A stretch of DNA of 64,000 bases from Morella rubra. Lineage: Eukaryota; Streptophyta; Magnoliopsida; Fagales; Myricaceae. Location of the stretch: contig CM025854.1 in the NCBI GenBank assembly GCA_003952965.2, positions 14,311,572 to 14,375,571 on the forward strand, in the 5' to 3' direction. The position numbers were made by a program, and so were the translations under genes. Under the pieces are notes generated by a model that saw only the letters and a program-made list of their open reading frames with translations, was not told the origin of the DNA and ran no database searches. This document shows, piece after piece, positions 35,270 through 48,581 of the stretch (position 1 is its first letter; each line of letters begins with the position of its first letter).

Positions 35270-37516
35270 TCATATCCATCCATTGATTGATGAAGGGTGG
35301 CAGATGGGTTGTACACCCACTCCCAGAAAATCCCTTGTTTGCCCTCCTGCACTATCTTCGTTGTGCGTGTGCCGGCGTTTCGCAGGGCGCATTTCCAGCA
35401 GACCACCTGCCGAGCTTTCCACGTTGTTTCCAAGGTTAGCAAGTGTTGGGTTTGAACCGTACAGTCCGCACAATTTGTTCCCATCTTCTATTTGACTCTC
35501 ATTGCACTTCAATCCAAAGCTCCCAAGGAATGATGCATCAGTTGAAGTTGCACCAATTTGAGCAGCTTTCTGCAGTAAAGCCGTGGCTGACATATTTGCT
35601 GAAGGTGCTTGGTGAGATTGGTGTTGGGTGCTGTACAATGAAGGAACACTTAAAAGCTGACTTCCAGCCTCCTTCACATCGCTTGGTGGAACTGAGGTGC
35701 TCGTTAGCGCCTCGGCATTACTCGAAGAAAGCTTGGTTCCAAACACCCAATTTAGCTGATAATCTGAGGGTGGAGGATTTGAGCACGAAACGAGTGGATC
35801 TGCAAATATCGTCCCTGAACTCACGGACCCCTGTTGATGAATCCCATGGAGACTGTTATTTCCCATTGATTCGTGGCCTTGGGTGCCTTGGCCTATCGTC
35901 CATAGAGATAGTCCCCGGGTCGTTGGATTAATTATTTCGTCGTTGCTTGGGATTGGCTTAAAAATAGAAGGAAAATGTTGTCCCATGCTAGGCCCTAGTG
36001 GAGTTCCCATGAAATGATAGCTGATATTGCCGGCCACTGTGTTGTTTATGTTGGATACTGCATTCACTCTTGCTGTTTCTTCGGCCAAGGCATCGCAGAA
36101 GGCCCTATGAGTAATGAAGCTATCTCGCCTGCTTATAAAAGTTCCAAAGAATTTTAGCGAATAATTAGTTTGGCCAAATTAATTGAAAAACTAAAAGAGG
36201 AGTAAATAAAAGCAGAGACTAATGATACAACACAGAAGAAAATATGACAGGGAGATGATCATATTTACAAGTACATTTATTTAGATCAGATTCATTTACT
36301 TTGGCATTGAAAAATCATGGGAATTACCTCCAATCTTCTACAGAAATCCAGAGAATTAATAAATTTCGAATTAATTATTAACACATAAGTATTAGCAGAA
36401 GTGCTCATAACAGGGAATGTTAATTAATTCCATCGAATAAAATAAATTGGAAGGATGGAGATTGACATTATTTGTCTTCGCTAGGGTCGTCCCTTCTTTG
36501 TCCCGTCCTGAGAGAGAGAGAGAGACCCACACAAAAAAAAGATACTAAGCCAAAAAAAAAAACTTTCATGAACATTTCGTTTTTTTTTTTTTTTTTTTCT
36601 TCTAATCGCTTGGCCTGGGTTTCTTGATTTTCTTCCTTTAGGTCATTGATTACTCCTGTTGCATGAAGAAAGGATGATTCCTCATTCTCTGTCTCAGAGA
36701 CAAAGCTATTACAGCCACTATTATCACTTCCTACCTTTATTTGCCTGCTTAGCTTCCCTCCTCGAACTACTATACCATGAATTAATGCTTTTGCACAAAA
36801 TTTCAGTCTCACTATCACCATAAAAACTTCCTACAAAAAAAAAACGAAACTCTTAGAAGTTACCGTGAAAAGATAGTCCCACAGTCACATTTGTATTCCC
36901 TAGTGCCACAGGTCTTGGAGTGCGCTTTCCAATCTGACTGCACAGCATACCGCTTTGAGCACTTATCGCATTTCCACTTCTTCTCCCCGTGTTTTCTGCA
37001 GAAGTGTTTCTTTATGCCGGTTAGGTCTCCAAGGGCCCTAGAAGGGTGGTGGTGGACACAGTTCTTTTCGGGGCACACATAGACACGCTTCCTTGATTCT
37101 TTGCTGGTCCTTTGCTTGAGCTTCCATGGGAGGTTATGTCCCCGCCGGTGGAGTTGCAAATTTTGATCCCTTTGAAAACCCTTCCCGCAAATTTCGCACA
37201 AGAATCTGTTGGTGGCCATCAGGGTCTTTGGCGATAAAGCGATGACTTCAGCTTCAGGATCTGTTGGAAAGCGTACTCATTAGGAAGTGACCATTTGATA
37301 AACGTGAATTACGTACTTTGAATATACCCATGATCCTAAAAGCAAAGGAGAGAGAAGAAGGGGGGATTGTAAAAGCCAGGAAGATCTCATAGATAAAAGC
37401 TTGCCTGGGGTGCCTGGGAGGTTTCTCTTCTTCTTTCCGACAGGAGGATTGGATTCAGCAAGTGGGTTTTCAACAATACCATTTGGAAGTGCTTCTCCAG
37501 CCATCTTTTCTAGCAT
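35270..37516 (-). CDS. IDD: INDETERMINATE-DOMAIN (IDD) zinc-finger transcription factor
   Basis: Exons on the - strand: 37516-37405, 37260-36864 and 36128-35270. Joined phases are consistent and give 455 residues. A basic KKKRNLPGTP nuclear signal lies at about 28-37, then four ID-domain fingers: C2H2 at 59-79, C2H2 at 100-128, C2HC at 135-155 and C2HC at 162-181. The conserved MSATALLQKAAQIGAT motif lies near 349 and TRDFLG at 434-439; family members use such motifs to bind SCR/DELLA-type GRAS proteins. Intron 1 begins GCAAGC and ends CAACAG, so it uses a GC donor; intron 2 (36129-36863) is GT-AG. An alternative start at Met5 (37504) is possible. Family knowledge: IDD proteins are nuclear regulators of patterning, gibberellin response and metabolism. 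I cannot name the exact paralogue. Confidence 0.94.
36579..36598. repeat. T-tract in IDD intron 2
   Basis: A long homopolymer T run (an A run on the gene strand) within the intron. A 117-residue - strand ORF spanning it (36468-36821) lies wholly in the intron and I regard it as chance. Confidence 0.8.
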
Positions 37517-38839
37517 CGCAAGCCTTCTCTTCTAAGTCCAACTCAATCTATAAGCAACAAACAGAAGGGTTTTTCTTTTTCCTTGTAAATACCAGGAAAA
37601 AGTTAAGCTCACCAAACTGCTTGTAAACAACTGAATTGAGAGAAAGCCCAGAGAATGAGTTGCTTTCTTATGGCCACAAGTACTCTCATCAGCCGTATCA
37701 ACACAGGCTAATATATGCAAGATTGGATCTCTCTCTTTTTCTCTCTCTTTCTCTGTTTAAAATATGTCCTCTGTCACATTTCGATTATCTACTTTTTAGG
37801 TGGAATAAAATACTATTTTGTTGTGGGAGGCGGTGAAAAGTTAAAGTTGGCAGGGACTAAGGCAGGGGATTCGAGAGGAGCTTGGCAAGCAAAGGTGCAT
37901 GATGACACATATCATAAGGTCGGGAGAAAAGCTTCTTCCACGCTTTTCCATTTGGAATGATTATCCCATAATTTGTTCGCTTTTTGTTTTTTCCATTTTT
38001 CTAATCGACCATCATCCAGCCAGCATACGTTTGATTATTTCGCATACTGGAATGTGTTTAATTATTTCGGTTATAAACTATACGATTTGATTTTTTTGCA
38101 TGGAACCGACATAATAATATTTCCAAGGAAGCCAGCTGGCTGTCTAGTCTGGTAGTTCCTGTTAAGTCCTATGGATCTGACGAGACTACTTGACCTAAAG
38201 AGAATAAATATCTCTCATCAAACTATTGGATGAAAGAAAAAAAAAACTAAAATATAGGTCAACAGTTTTGGGACGAAAATAAAATAACCCTGGCCTCCAA
38301 TTTTCTTTGAGTTTACAAATTCCTTTTTGCAAATTAATTTTTCTATCAAGGTTCTAGTAATTGAAGCCTCTAATGGAAGTGTTTGCATGGCATGGCATGC
38401 CACCCAAGTCATGATTCAAAAAGAGAGAGAAAAAAAACGTAAAAACTTAAAATACAAGAAAAAACAAAAGATTAGATAAAAACAAGCAAATGAAAACAAA
38501 AAAATAAAAATAAAAACTGATAGAATTAATAAAAATATAAAAACAAAAAAATCAAGGGAGCTCCCACGGTACCCATCCTGGGGAATATTGTCTGCAGCGT
38601 ACGTGAACAAAGAAATACCCACCCAGCTTGGAGGCTGTCCTTCGCAGGGGGAAGGGGGAAGCAAGATGCGTGGGAGGCGTTCATCACTCCCCCGCTCCAC
38701 GCTAACAGTCATGAACAAGGTGGGGGCAAGTCTTCCCCCTTTCATCTCGTGCATCATCGCTCTAGAGGGGGAAGGGCTCCCCCTCCATAGTGGGCAGAGT
38801 GATGGTTTCTCTTTCTTTTAACTCTTTCTAATTTTTTAG
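37517..38839. promoter_or_regulatory. IDD upstream region
   Basis: The first few hundred bases precede the - strand IDD start and contain a CT-rich run (about 37729-37756), as is common in plant 5' leaders. A GC-rich patch at 38550-38800, bordered by A-rich and T-rich tracts, looks unlike the spacer and may be repeat-derived. No gene recognised. Confidence 0.4.
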
Positions 38840-39147
38840 AAATTTCATTTTTTTTATTCTTAAATTATATTGGTCAATATCATTTTAGGATCTAAATTAT
38901 CAATTCCGTTACATTATCCTCTTGAATTATCAAACTTTATCAACATGCATCTCTAATAAGATCCAACCATTAAAATTATACCACTTAATTAACACATATT
39001 TCGTTAATTTCAACTTGTAAGATTTGATTAATTAAACGACATAATTGATAAATTTTGATAATTCAAGTGCGTAGAGTGTCGATATTAATAATTTGAACCC
39101 TAAAATGAAATTGGTCCAATAATTTAAGGACCAAAAGAGAATTTTTG
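38840..39147. mobile_element. Foldback MITE-like palindrome
   Basis: The left arm includes TTGGTCAATATCATTTTAGG and TTGAATTATCAAACTTTATC. The right arm carries their inverted counterparts GATAAATTTTGATAATTCAA and CCTAAAATGAAATTGGTCC. The palindrome is about 300 bp long with an AT-rich centre near 38995. Arms have diverged and I could not fix a target duplication. Confidence 0.7.
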
Positions 39148-42100
39148 TGTGTGTATTTTTTTTCAACGTTGCAGCACTTTTGCTGTTTTTCTTTTCTGTT
39201 TTTTCCTTTGTTATTTTTTTTTAAGTTTTTTTAAGCCAGCTCTATGGTTTCTAGCTCTTTGTGTTTTTAATTATCTGCTTTTTATTTTTTATTTTTTTGA
39301 GCTTGTTTTGTGTTTTTCTTTTTTGGGACACCTGGCTAGCATGCTCCATGTCAATCATAAGCTAGGTTTGCATGTCATGTCAGCATTTTTTTTGTTGGGT
39401 TTCGGCCAATGTAATCCGACAGTCCTAATCTTCAAAAGGGAATAAACTCATGATGAAGAGCTGATTTTTTTTTTAATTAAAACCCAAAAACTAGTTTATT
39501 TTCAGGCCAAACATAGCTAATTTGAATCTTTAATTGATTGAAATCAGTATAAAGTTGTTCGCATTCTCAGACTAACAAAAATTAGCCCATCTGACTAGTC
39601 GGTCGATGGAGCTTGTGTATTGGTCAATCTTCTAGTGATTGGCTTGAATTAGAATGGGGTAAAGATATATTTTGTTGACTTATGCTCATGAACAACACAG
39701 ATTATTATATATACAAGAGAATTAAAGAGGTATCTCAAACTTATATATGACTTGCTAAAACAGAATTTTATTTCCTTTTAGATTCAAAAGTTAGACATAT
39801 AACATTAATGCAAGTGCTGTTCTTTAAAAGGCAATAATTGCATGTACATTGAGGCCAACCTTCTTGTCTCAAATCCTTTCCTTTTAAATCGACCAAACTT
39901 AACAACATCCCTAAAAGGGATGGATAGGTCGCGCGCAGAAGAAAAAAATTATTCTTGTGATAGATAAGTGTATATCTTATTGCATGATAACCCTAATGTA
40001 ATATTTTGTATATATATATGGTACTCAGTATAATAAATTTTCAAAATGTAACACTTGATCATAGCCAAAAGGCCTAAAAAAGTATATACCGTCTCACCAC
40101 CACTCTTTCTGCGGAGTATTTATGGTTTTCCGATCCTTTTATGAAGTCTTATTAATTACTCTTCATTAGCAATCTGGTTAAGATTAGTTTATAGGTGAGA
40201 TTTCCTTATACTTTTATTAATGGTTCTAACCTTGTAATGTAAGCCTTTCGTCATTATTAAAAAAAAAAAAAAAATGACTGCTTGCAGGAAGACTTGCCAA
40301 GCAAGTCACTTGCACAAGGCGAATCATGTAGAAATTATATCCAAGTTAGGGACCATGGAATCCCTATTTGAGGCTAGCAGAAGCCTAACTCTACCCCACC
40401 TTGAAAAAAGAAGCAGGCACGAGGATCAAAGAGCACTTTGTTCTGCCTCCCTGATATATACAGTTTTGGTATGATTTGCCAGGCGTGATAAGAAGTTTTC
40501 ATGAACATTAGTTTAATTATTCAACAATTTCAGTCATATTGGGAAAGCAATATATAGTGGATTGTGTGTGTTTGTCAAAAAGATAATTTAAGATCATGTC
40601 TAGAGTGAGTGCGACTGGCGATCGAGGCATGACCATCCAATCAAACAGCCTCCTTTAATTCTCATTTTCAACAAAAACAAAATATATCGTTCCAGTTCCC
40701 TGCTTAGTCAAAGTGGTGGAAGTTAAGGCATCTCCCTAGGAAGATTATTGATATATATATACCAACAACATTGTAACCCATGTCCGGTGGGTACTGAAGA
40801 ATATCACATGGCCATGGTTAATTAATTACTAGAGTTTTTCATGGTCAGACCTCAGTTAAACTGATACTTTGGGAATCTTTGAATCTGTATCCACGTGCCT
40901 TCATAGACATGCCCAACTGTCAATGTAGGTAAATCCAACAGGGTAACGACGAAACAAGACATTAGAGGGCATGATCAACATGATACATGACAGTATGAAT
41001 ACGGCATTCCCGAGCTATATCTCGATTAGATCTGCTACCCACTTTGCCTTTTAATAAATCATTTAGTACAAATATAGTAGTACTACTACTATTATATATT
41101 CTTCTTATCGATGGGTAATTTAGGATATATATATATCGAATTAATGCTCATGTGATCTGAAATTTTTGATCCACTTGAATCCCGACCGACCACAAATTGA
41201 AACAAAAGAATGTTAAATGAAACTCTACATGAAGAAGATATTGAAGGATTTGAGTACCAAGATCATGTGGTCAGTTTGATCGGTTGTTCATTTCTGGAAT
41301 GGTAGATGATAAAGTTCCAATGTTTTTCTTGAGGACGTACTGTCATCGGTCGTACGTCAATGGATTTTTTTCGATCGGATTGTTTGGCTGACAGATTTAA
41401 CCTACAGAAGATTTGAAACCTGACCTACAAAGCAACTCGAGGGTTAAAATGGGGCCCAGCTCGTGATTTTTTTGGGTTTAAGTAAAATACATTTTCGAGA
41501 ATATTGTTGTGATACAAGTAAAAAGTGAGGCATTCTCTTGCATGTGTCGGATCGATGAGATCTACTGTTGCCATAAAAAATAGAACAAGGCATGGGGTTA
41601 AGATTCTTTCAACTCCTTTATGAATCAAAGTGTAGAAGCCTACTGATCATCAACATAACCTACGCCTCTAGATTGTTTATGTCTGTTGTAATAAGTAGTC
41701 CTACTGTTTAATCTCATTCATTAGGAAAAAGAAAAAAGGCAGCAATTTAGGCATTCAATTTTAGTGGTCTGTTGTTTTCGTCACCCTCGATCGTTCGATC
41801 AGTACTGGAAGTTCAATTATTATAGGTTTCAAATTATACTAATCCACGTTTGAATGTTCTGAGAAAAGTACTGTTTTCTGAGCAAGAAGATAGATGTCAC
41901 ATGGTGCTTTCAATCTTGGAAAATCTCACAACCTTGTTAATTATAATTGTCACTAGTAGTTAATGTTATAACAGTGGAAAGGAAGAGGTTAAAAGACAGC
42001 CAGCTGACAAAGGCAGTGAATTTTTAGAAGTGTGAGCAGGCGTCTCCTTGTGGGCTGACTTTTCTTCCCAACCCTTAATCATAATCTAATGATGTTCTTG

Positions 42101-44396
42101 CTTTCTTCCTTTATTTAGTATATAAGTTTTGGAGTTTTGCCGTTGAACTTATGTCCTTCAGAATATTCTCTCCTTCTCCAACATCCCCCAAAAGCTTCAA
42201 CTTTCAAGACCTAATTGAAAGATTCCTATATATGAAAAAAAACCCCCATATATCTCTCTCTACCTCGCGCTCTCTCTCTCTCCCTCGAGCTCTCTCTCTC
42301 TCCCTGAGGTAAAAACTATTATATAATACAGTTTGTCGAAGAGACGTTATAGATATATGTGTGTGTGCGCGAGCGCGCGCATTTAAATAGAAGGATTTTG
42401 GGGAAAGCAAAGTGTTGTCACCAAGGGTATGTTTGTTTCTCAGCTTGTCTTTTACTTTCAAAGCGCAGGGAGAAACTGGTTTATCTTATAATTTTGTGTG
42501 CATCTACTAATTTTCAGGCACAGACATACCCCAATTCCGAAACAACTGATCCTCATATGAGATACAGCGCGCTATTTCTGCATTCCCAACAATTGGTATG
42601 GTTTGTGATAGGAACTTGTACTGAAATCTGTCTTTTTAATATGAGATTAAAACCTAGTTAAAATGCAGAGGTAAGTGGGATAGGCTATGGATTTACGCTC
42701 ATGCTACTAGATAATACAAGATGCCATTAAGGTACTGTATCTTTGGTTCAAATCGAAGGACAACTTAGTCAAACCTGAATCGGAAAATTTGCAATACGAT
42801 TTTATAAGCTTTACTCTTGAAGAAATACCCCGAAAGGAGCGTTGATTTGAATCCGAGGGGAATCCGTTTGCAGAAGCCACATGCTCTAGCATCTCAAAAA
42901 GTTGAAGAATATATGCCTTTGTGCAAATCCAGTTTTTCAATTCTTTATTTCCCGTTCTTTGTCTTTACCCATTTATTATCTGAGACACAGATGGTCCAAC
43001 CATATTATAAGAGTCCATTTCATTTTGCCCAACCTTCTTCACGGGTAAAAAACAGTAGCGATATGATTCTATGCCTTCTTCTTCCCATCCCTAAGTTTTC
43101 TACCAGATGATACAAAATGTGAGATAATGCAAGGAGCCAGCTCAAATCTGCAAAGTGCGAGCTCAATGAGGTAACCCCATGTTTGATTTCAAAAGCTTCA
43201 TCTTTGGATATTTCATACTAAATCATTGAAATTGGACAATAAAAATGTACTTCGATGCAAATTTCTTCTGAAATAAGTACCATTAATGACAAGCGTGGTC
43301 AGCACTGAAGGTCGTGATTAAAATTAATAGTTTTGAATGATTTACGAAGAGTCTATATTCTCATTATGACTTGTTAGAAAGCTCTATGAGTATAGTTTCC
43401 AACGCATCAAACATCATACAATTTGGAGTGTTCTAGACAAAATTATGATTAAATTACTCCAAGGTGGTTAGACAGCAACTAGTTACGAGGTCTAGCGAAT
43501 TTTATACGATTTGTTATTTTTAGCTAGCTCTTTGGATCTTCAATGTCTTTTTCATTTGCCTAATAGTATTTTATGTTTTCTAAGTCTCAATTAATATTTT
43601 GAAAGTGTATTTCTTATTTACTCATGCTTGGGGTTGTTCCAAGCTTACTATTTAAACCCTTCTCTAGCAATGGAAAAATACAAATTTGAGTGTTTATACA
43701 ACTTGAGCCTTAGGCAACTTTGATTTCTTCTACAAACTCTTATCCTTCGGTGGATTCCAATAGGTGGCAAGTTCTTGCTCTGTATCTCATGTTGGATTAC
43801 ATTGGGTGGTAGTTTCTGTATCTCTTTGTATTCTACTTGCGTGTTGAGCTTATCTATCTGAGTGTGTTCCCGAGTGTTTTCCGACATTCCCACAAACATC
43901 CCGAACTACCCATACACTTTCCTCTTGACCTTTTCACAAATATATATCCCGATGTATCTATTTAAGGGCCACTAGAATGATAGTATATATTGATCATCTG
44001 CGGCTCACTTATGATTTGCGTGTGAATCATGGAGAAACTGCCTTTCAAAAATGAATGACATGAACGTCTCACCTCCAACGTTCTGATAAATCTGAAAAAG
44101 AAAAACAAAAGGTCAAATTGCAACGCTTTGAATGCATATACATATTTATGCATTAACATATCCTGTAATTAATAGCAACGGAAAAGGGAATTTCTGCATG
44201 CTTATTCTAGGAAGAAGATTCGTAAGAACATCCCTTTATTGTCCAACAACGAATACCCATCAAACTAGAAGACTAACTGAAATATGCTAATATATATGTG
44301 CTGAGAAGTTGCAGATAATATATAGTTTACTATAGAAAATGACGAGGATATATCTTCTAGAATTTCAGAGAAATTTTATGTTTGTAAATTCAAATT
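39148..44396. other. Gene-poor spacer
   Basis: No recognised gene or element in 5.2 kb. It is AT-rich, with an A-tract at about 40258-40274 and CT microsatellites at 42256-42305. Short open frames (for example 42359-42661 and 42817-43110) show no family similarity. Non-coding RNA cannot be excluded from sequence alone. Confidence 0.4.
42256..42305. repeat. Interrupted (CT)n microsatellite
   Basis: Successive CT runs separated by CTACCTCGCG-, CCCTCGAG- and CCCTGAG-type interruptions. Confidence 0.85.
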
Positions 44397-44913
44397 GGGG
44401 TAAAATTATAGTTAGCCCTATAAGTATGAGCAAAAATCAAATTTGTACCCCTAATTATCAATTCGGCAATTTAAGACCCATAACTTTTGAAAATCATCAA
44501 TTCTAGCCCCCGTCTAAATTAGCCATTAAATCCGACGGAAAATCATGCAAAATGACCAAAATGCCCCTCCAAGACTAAATTTTAAAAAATAAATAAAATA
44601 ATAAAATTTTAAGAAATAAATTAAAAATAAATATATTATTGAAATAGAGTTTCAATAGTTTTATTTAAAAAATATTACTTTTTAAAAAAATTCATTTTTT
44701 TTTTTAATGAATTTTTTAGTAATTTTATCTTGGAGGGGCATTTTGGTCATTTTGCATAATTTTCTGTCGATTTAACGCCTAATTTAGACGGGGGCTGGAA
44801 TTGATAATTTTCAAAAGTTATGGGTCTCAAATCGCCGAATTGATAATTAAGAATACCGATTTGATTTTTATTCATATTTATGGGGCTAACTATAACTTTA
44901 CCCTATTCAAATT
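44388..44913. mobile_element. MULE-type foldback MITE, 508 bp, 9-bp target duplication
   Basis: The element at 44397-44904 begins GGGGTAAAATTATAGTTAGC and ends GGGCTAACTATAACTTTACC plus CT. The arms are inverted over about 200 bp, with an A/T-rich centre near 44650. Flanking ATTCAAATT at 44388-44396 and 44905-44913 gives a 9-bp target duplication. No coding capacity. Confidence 0.93.
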
Positions 44914-47671
44914 TTAAAGAATTAAATCTGGATATTACTAGCTATATTGACAGATATTTGAATTGGCAAAACGATGAATTGTACTCTACAAAATCCTGAT
45001 CCCCGCTACATATATATAAGTACAGCGCTAGCTAGCTAGAGATTCAAATGATCCACTAATTGGTATAATAACCTAAAAGTTCTAAGAGAATCATGATCCC
45101 TGGAAAATGTAGATGCAAAAGTTTTTATCCAAATTATTTATGACTTAGTACATCAATAAATGGTAATTGATAAGTAAAGAAAAATAAAGATATTATATAC
45201 GACCCACAGGAATAATGAAAACAAAAACTCTGATGTTTAATTAAGTCCACCCACTGCAATAAGATATACGGTTGACAAATTATTCGTACCAGAAGAAGCT
45301 CCACTCAAGCTGGGTGGAAAAAAAAAAAAAAAAGGAAGAAGAAGAGTAAAAGAAAAGGAGAAATCCCTCATCTGCTAGCTGCTAGATGCAGGAGAGAGCG
45401 AGCTTGTCCTTTCCTAATGCGAGTATCGGCCAATTGAATAGTATCGAACAGGACAAATGGCTTCATGAAGTACTCAACCTTGTTTTACACAACATCATGT
45501 AGATTACTTGAAACTAAAGCATGTATATGTCACCTAGCGGATGGATGGATGTTAATGGATTATAGTTTTACCCGAAACGACCAAGTCCCAGAAGCTTATA
45601 CGTACCGCCTCAACTCTTTCTCTTTCGCATGCCATGGTCAAATAGAAAAAGACAGTACTATTGTTGGTGGAAATACCTTAAAATGAAGTAGCTGTCAGTT
45701 GTTGAGTGCTCCTTGAAAAGTAGTACATATATTGCTCAGACAGAAGCAAGAAAAGAGGTTCATTATAAAAGTAACGTGTTTCGAAGAAAAATAGTCGTAC
45801 CACGCCCGTTGAACTATTGCCATTGGCAATCCCCCTCTAAGATGGTTTTGTCCAATCGATCGCCCAGGGTGAAACTTAGTTTCCAAGAATATTATGGGTC
45901 GCATATTGGTTTCTAAATACTTTAGGGTTTCGATGGCTTTTATTACTTCCCATGATAATGGGACCACCGGCCACTACGAGCTCAAATATATAACAAACGA
46001 TATTGCATTTAAGCAAAGGCGCCATATAAGAAGATTACAGATTCTCTTTTCAGCTTGGAAAGCAAAGCTAAAGCAACCACCCACTCTCTCTCTCTCTCTC
46101 TCCTTGTAATGGTGGTGAAATATCAAACAGTACATATATAGCCTATCCTTTTAGAGAGTAGAGGGTAGGGACCATCCTTTCCATGGACAGCGAGAGAGAG
46201 AGACAGAGAGAGTCCAAATAATGCCCAAATCAAGAATTAAGAAATGCTGAAAATCAAGACGAGCAGTGTAAAGGGAAACAAAGATCTGTCGCCATTGTCT
46301 TTTCCTATTTTTCTATTTAATGGTGCTGAGATGGGAATGTTACCGTCAAATTAGAGGAGCACCGAATTAGTTCCACTATAGAAAAAAGAGAATATGTATA
46401 CGAGAATAATCAGGTTGGTGATTGAATCATATATATATATACATATTTATGCTTAATACAGTACTGAATTATTGGGTAGATCCTTATTAAAAAAAAAAAA
46501 AGAAGAAGAAGAAGAAGAAGAATTATTGGTCGATCGTAGAAAGGGAAAAAAGAAAGAAAAGACAGCCAATATATTTTTTTTCTTTTCAATTTTTCGGGCA
46601 GAAGATGACAAACCCTCGTTCAAAACCTCTTCATCAGTAATAAAGAGAGTTGGAACGCTTAAAAGAAGGTCCATCTTTCACTTGTTTGATCACTAGAACG
46701 GTTCAAATGAAAAGTAACTTTTTAAGGATTTTATAAGGAAAAAAAAAGGAGAGAAAAAGAAAGAGAAAAAAAAAAAAAATCTTTTTTGATCTATTTCAGT
46801 TAGATAATTAGTAGGCAAGGGACATAAATCTTTCTCATAAGATAGCGATCGTAAAGTGATCGTGTTTTATCTTCCTTCATTTTCGTTGATATAAACCTTA
46901 AATCCATATACAGATCACCTGTTCATATATATAATGTCACGGGGATTTCTAGAAACAGATCTGTTGGACAAAAGAGTACCCAATAGTTCATTTACAAAAA
47001 ACATATCAGTAATTCCGAAACTGTTGGAACACTAGAGCAGTAGTACTTCTCGCTAGGAGACGACCCTGTTCGGGAAAACTATTCAGGGAAATTGTGTTTG
47101 GAAAGCGCTGGCTACCCGATATTGAATTTTCTTATTTCAAAATAAAATGCCAAAAGTAAATTGAGATAGTTCTTTTGATACATAGAGGCCCAATTGTCTT
47201 CAAAAGTTTTCAGGACGGGGTGGTGATTATTTTAATCATTCGATACATCGCATATAGGCTTAGGTAGAGGTGATCGGGCTTGTCGGTTGAGAGCCGAAGA
47301 GTCGGCCGTCCATGATTTTCTTCCAACCTGTCCAATCCAAACCCCCTCGAAACGAGTCCCCAACTCGAGAGGCTTGTCGGTTGTGTGACTTGTGTCCTCT
47401 TTGCTTAATTCTCAAGCTGAAGTACTGGTTGGGTCGGCAAAGAAAGCACCTTTTAAACCGATCCAAGCGGGCCATGCTCGGTCCATCTGATGCGATTGAG
47501 ACGGCGCTTTCAACAGCTTCTGCACCCAGAAAAAATCGAAAAAGAAAGAAAGAAGTAGTGAACGGCCTGTTCCTCGTCGTTAAAGGGGTTCAAATATTCA
47601 ACGGAAAACGCTTCTTCCACCTTCCTGAAAGAAGTAGGAACACACGTCACTTGAAATGGATAATAACGTAA
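44914..47671. other. Gene-poor spacer
   Basis: No gene recognised. Simple repeats include an A-tract at about 45319-45333, CT near 46084-46103, AG near 46191-46215 and GAA near 46501-46522. A 119-residue + frame at 47312-47671 is GC-richer than its surroundings but matches no family I know. Confidence 0.4.
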
Positions 47672-48581
47672 AGGCTAAATTACTCAGTAAGTTTACGAGG
47701 TATAATCTTTTTTTAGATTGGTCCTCAGATTCGTTTTTTTCTAAAAAAATTCATGAAATTTAGACTCAATCTCATACACATCTCAACTTAATAGACGGAA
47801 TTATATACGTTACTAACTGCTTATACATAAAAATAGACAGCTCGATTAAAAAAAAATTCTGTCCAATCACAATGTGACACGTGTCATTAAAAAAATATAT
47901 TTAAAAAAATTAATAAATTAATATACAATTAATAAAAAAATATAATTAATTTAACTTTTTAAAGGAAAAAAGAAAAAAAGGAAAGGATGATCCTTTCACA
48001 GTAGATGCCCCCTCCACCTCTAGCCGCTAGGATAGTCTAGCCGCCCAGAACTGGGCGGCCAGCGGAGGGAGGAGGAATCCCTCCTCCACCTCGAGCGGTG
48101 GTTTGGGGGACCTTCTTCATCCTGCAACCATTGTTGCAGGATGGGGGAGGTCCCCCAACCACCCCAGAGTCAGGCTAGATGAAGGGCCAGGGTGGAGGAG
48201 GGATTCCTCCTCCCTCTGTTGGCCGCCCAGTTCTAGATTGCCCGAGATAGAGGGGGCCTCCACTGTGAAAGGATCAAGGGTCTCCGATCATTTCCTTTTT
48301 TTTTTTTTTTTTTTTTATTTAAATAAAATTAATTATTATTTTTATTAATTTTATATTTTTTTAAAAAATATTTTTATTTATTTTAATGACACGTGTCACA
48401 TTTTCGATTGGGCGGGATGAATGTTTCATTAGCCACATGTGAGATTCTGTCCATTAAGTTGACGGCAGGATCTGTATAAGATTGGATCTAAACCCCAAGG
48501 ATATTTTTAAGAAAAAACGAACTCTAAGGACCAATCTGGGAAAGGGTGATACCCCTAGGGACTTGCGGAGTAATATAGCCT
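47672..48581. mobile_element. 910-bp foldback element with GC-rich core
   Basis: The outer arms AGGCTAAATTACTC and GAGTAATATAGCCT are inverted. The palindrome continues through TTAGATTGGTCCTCAGA / AAGGACCAATCTGG, TGTGACACGTGTCATTAA and its mirror, and GAACTGGGCGGCCA / TGGCCGCCCAGTTCTAG. It closes on a central hairpin at about 48107-48160, where CATCCTGCAACC faces GTTGCAGGATG. The core is markedly GC-rich against AT-rich arms. No target duplication was readable. The short + frame at 48103-48348 lies within it and is not a gene. Confidence 0.85.

Noticed and set aside
36468-36821. 117-residue - strand ORF
   Set aside because: Lies entirely within IDD intron 2, contains a homopolymer-coded lysine run and has no recognised domain.
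38560-38580. AAGGGAGCTCCC core shared with miR159/miR319-type sequences
   Set aside because: Only 12 bases match, most of them part of a self-complementary GGGAGCTCCC; no star arm or proper precursor hairpin is visible.
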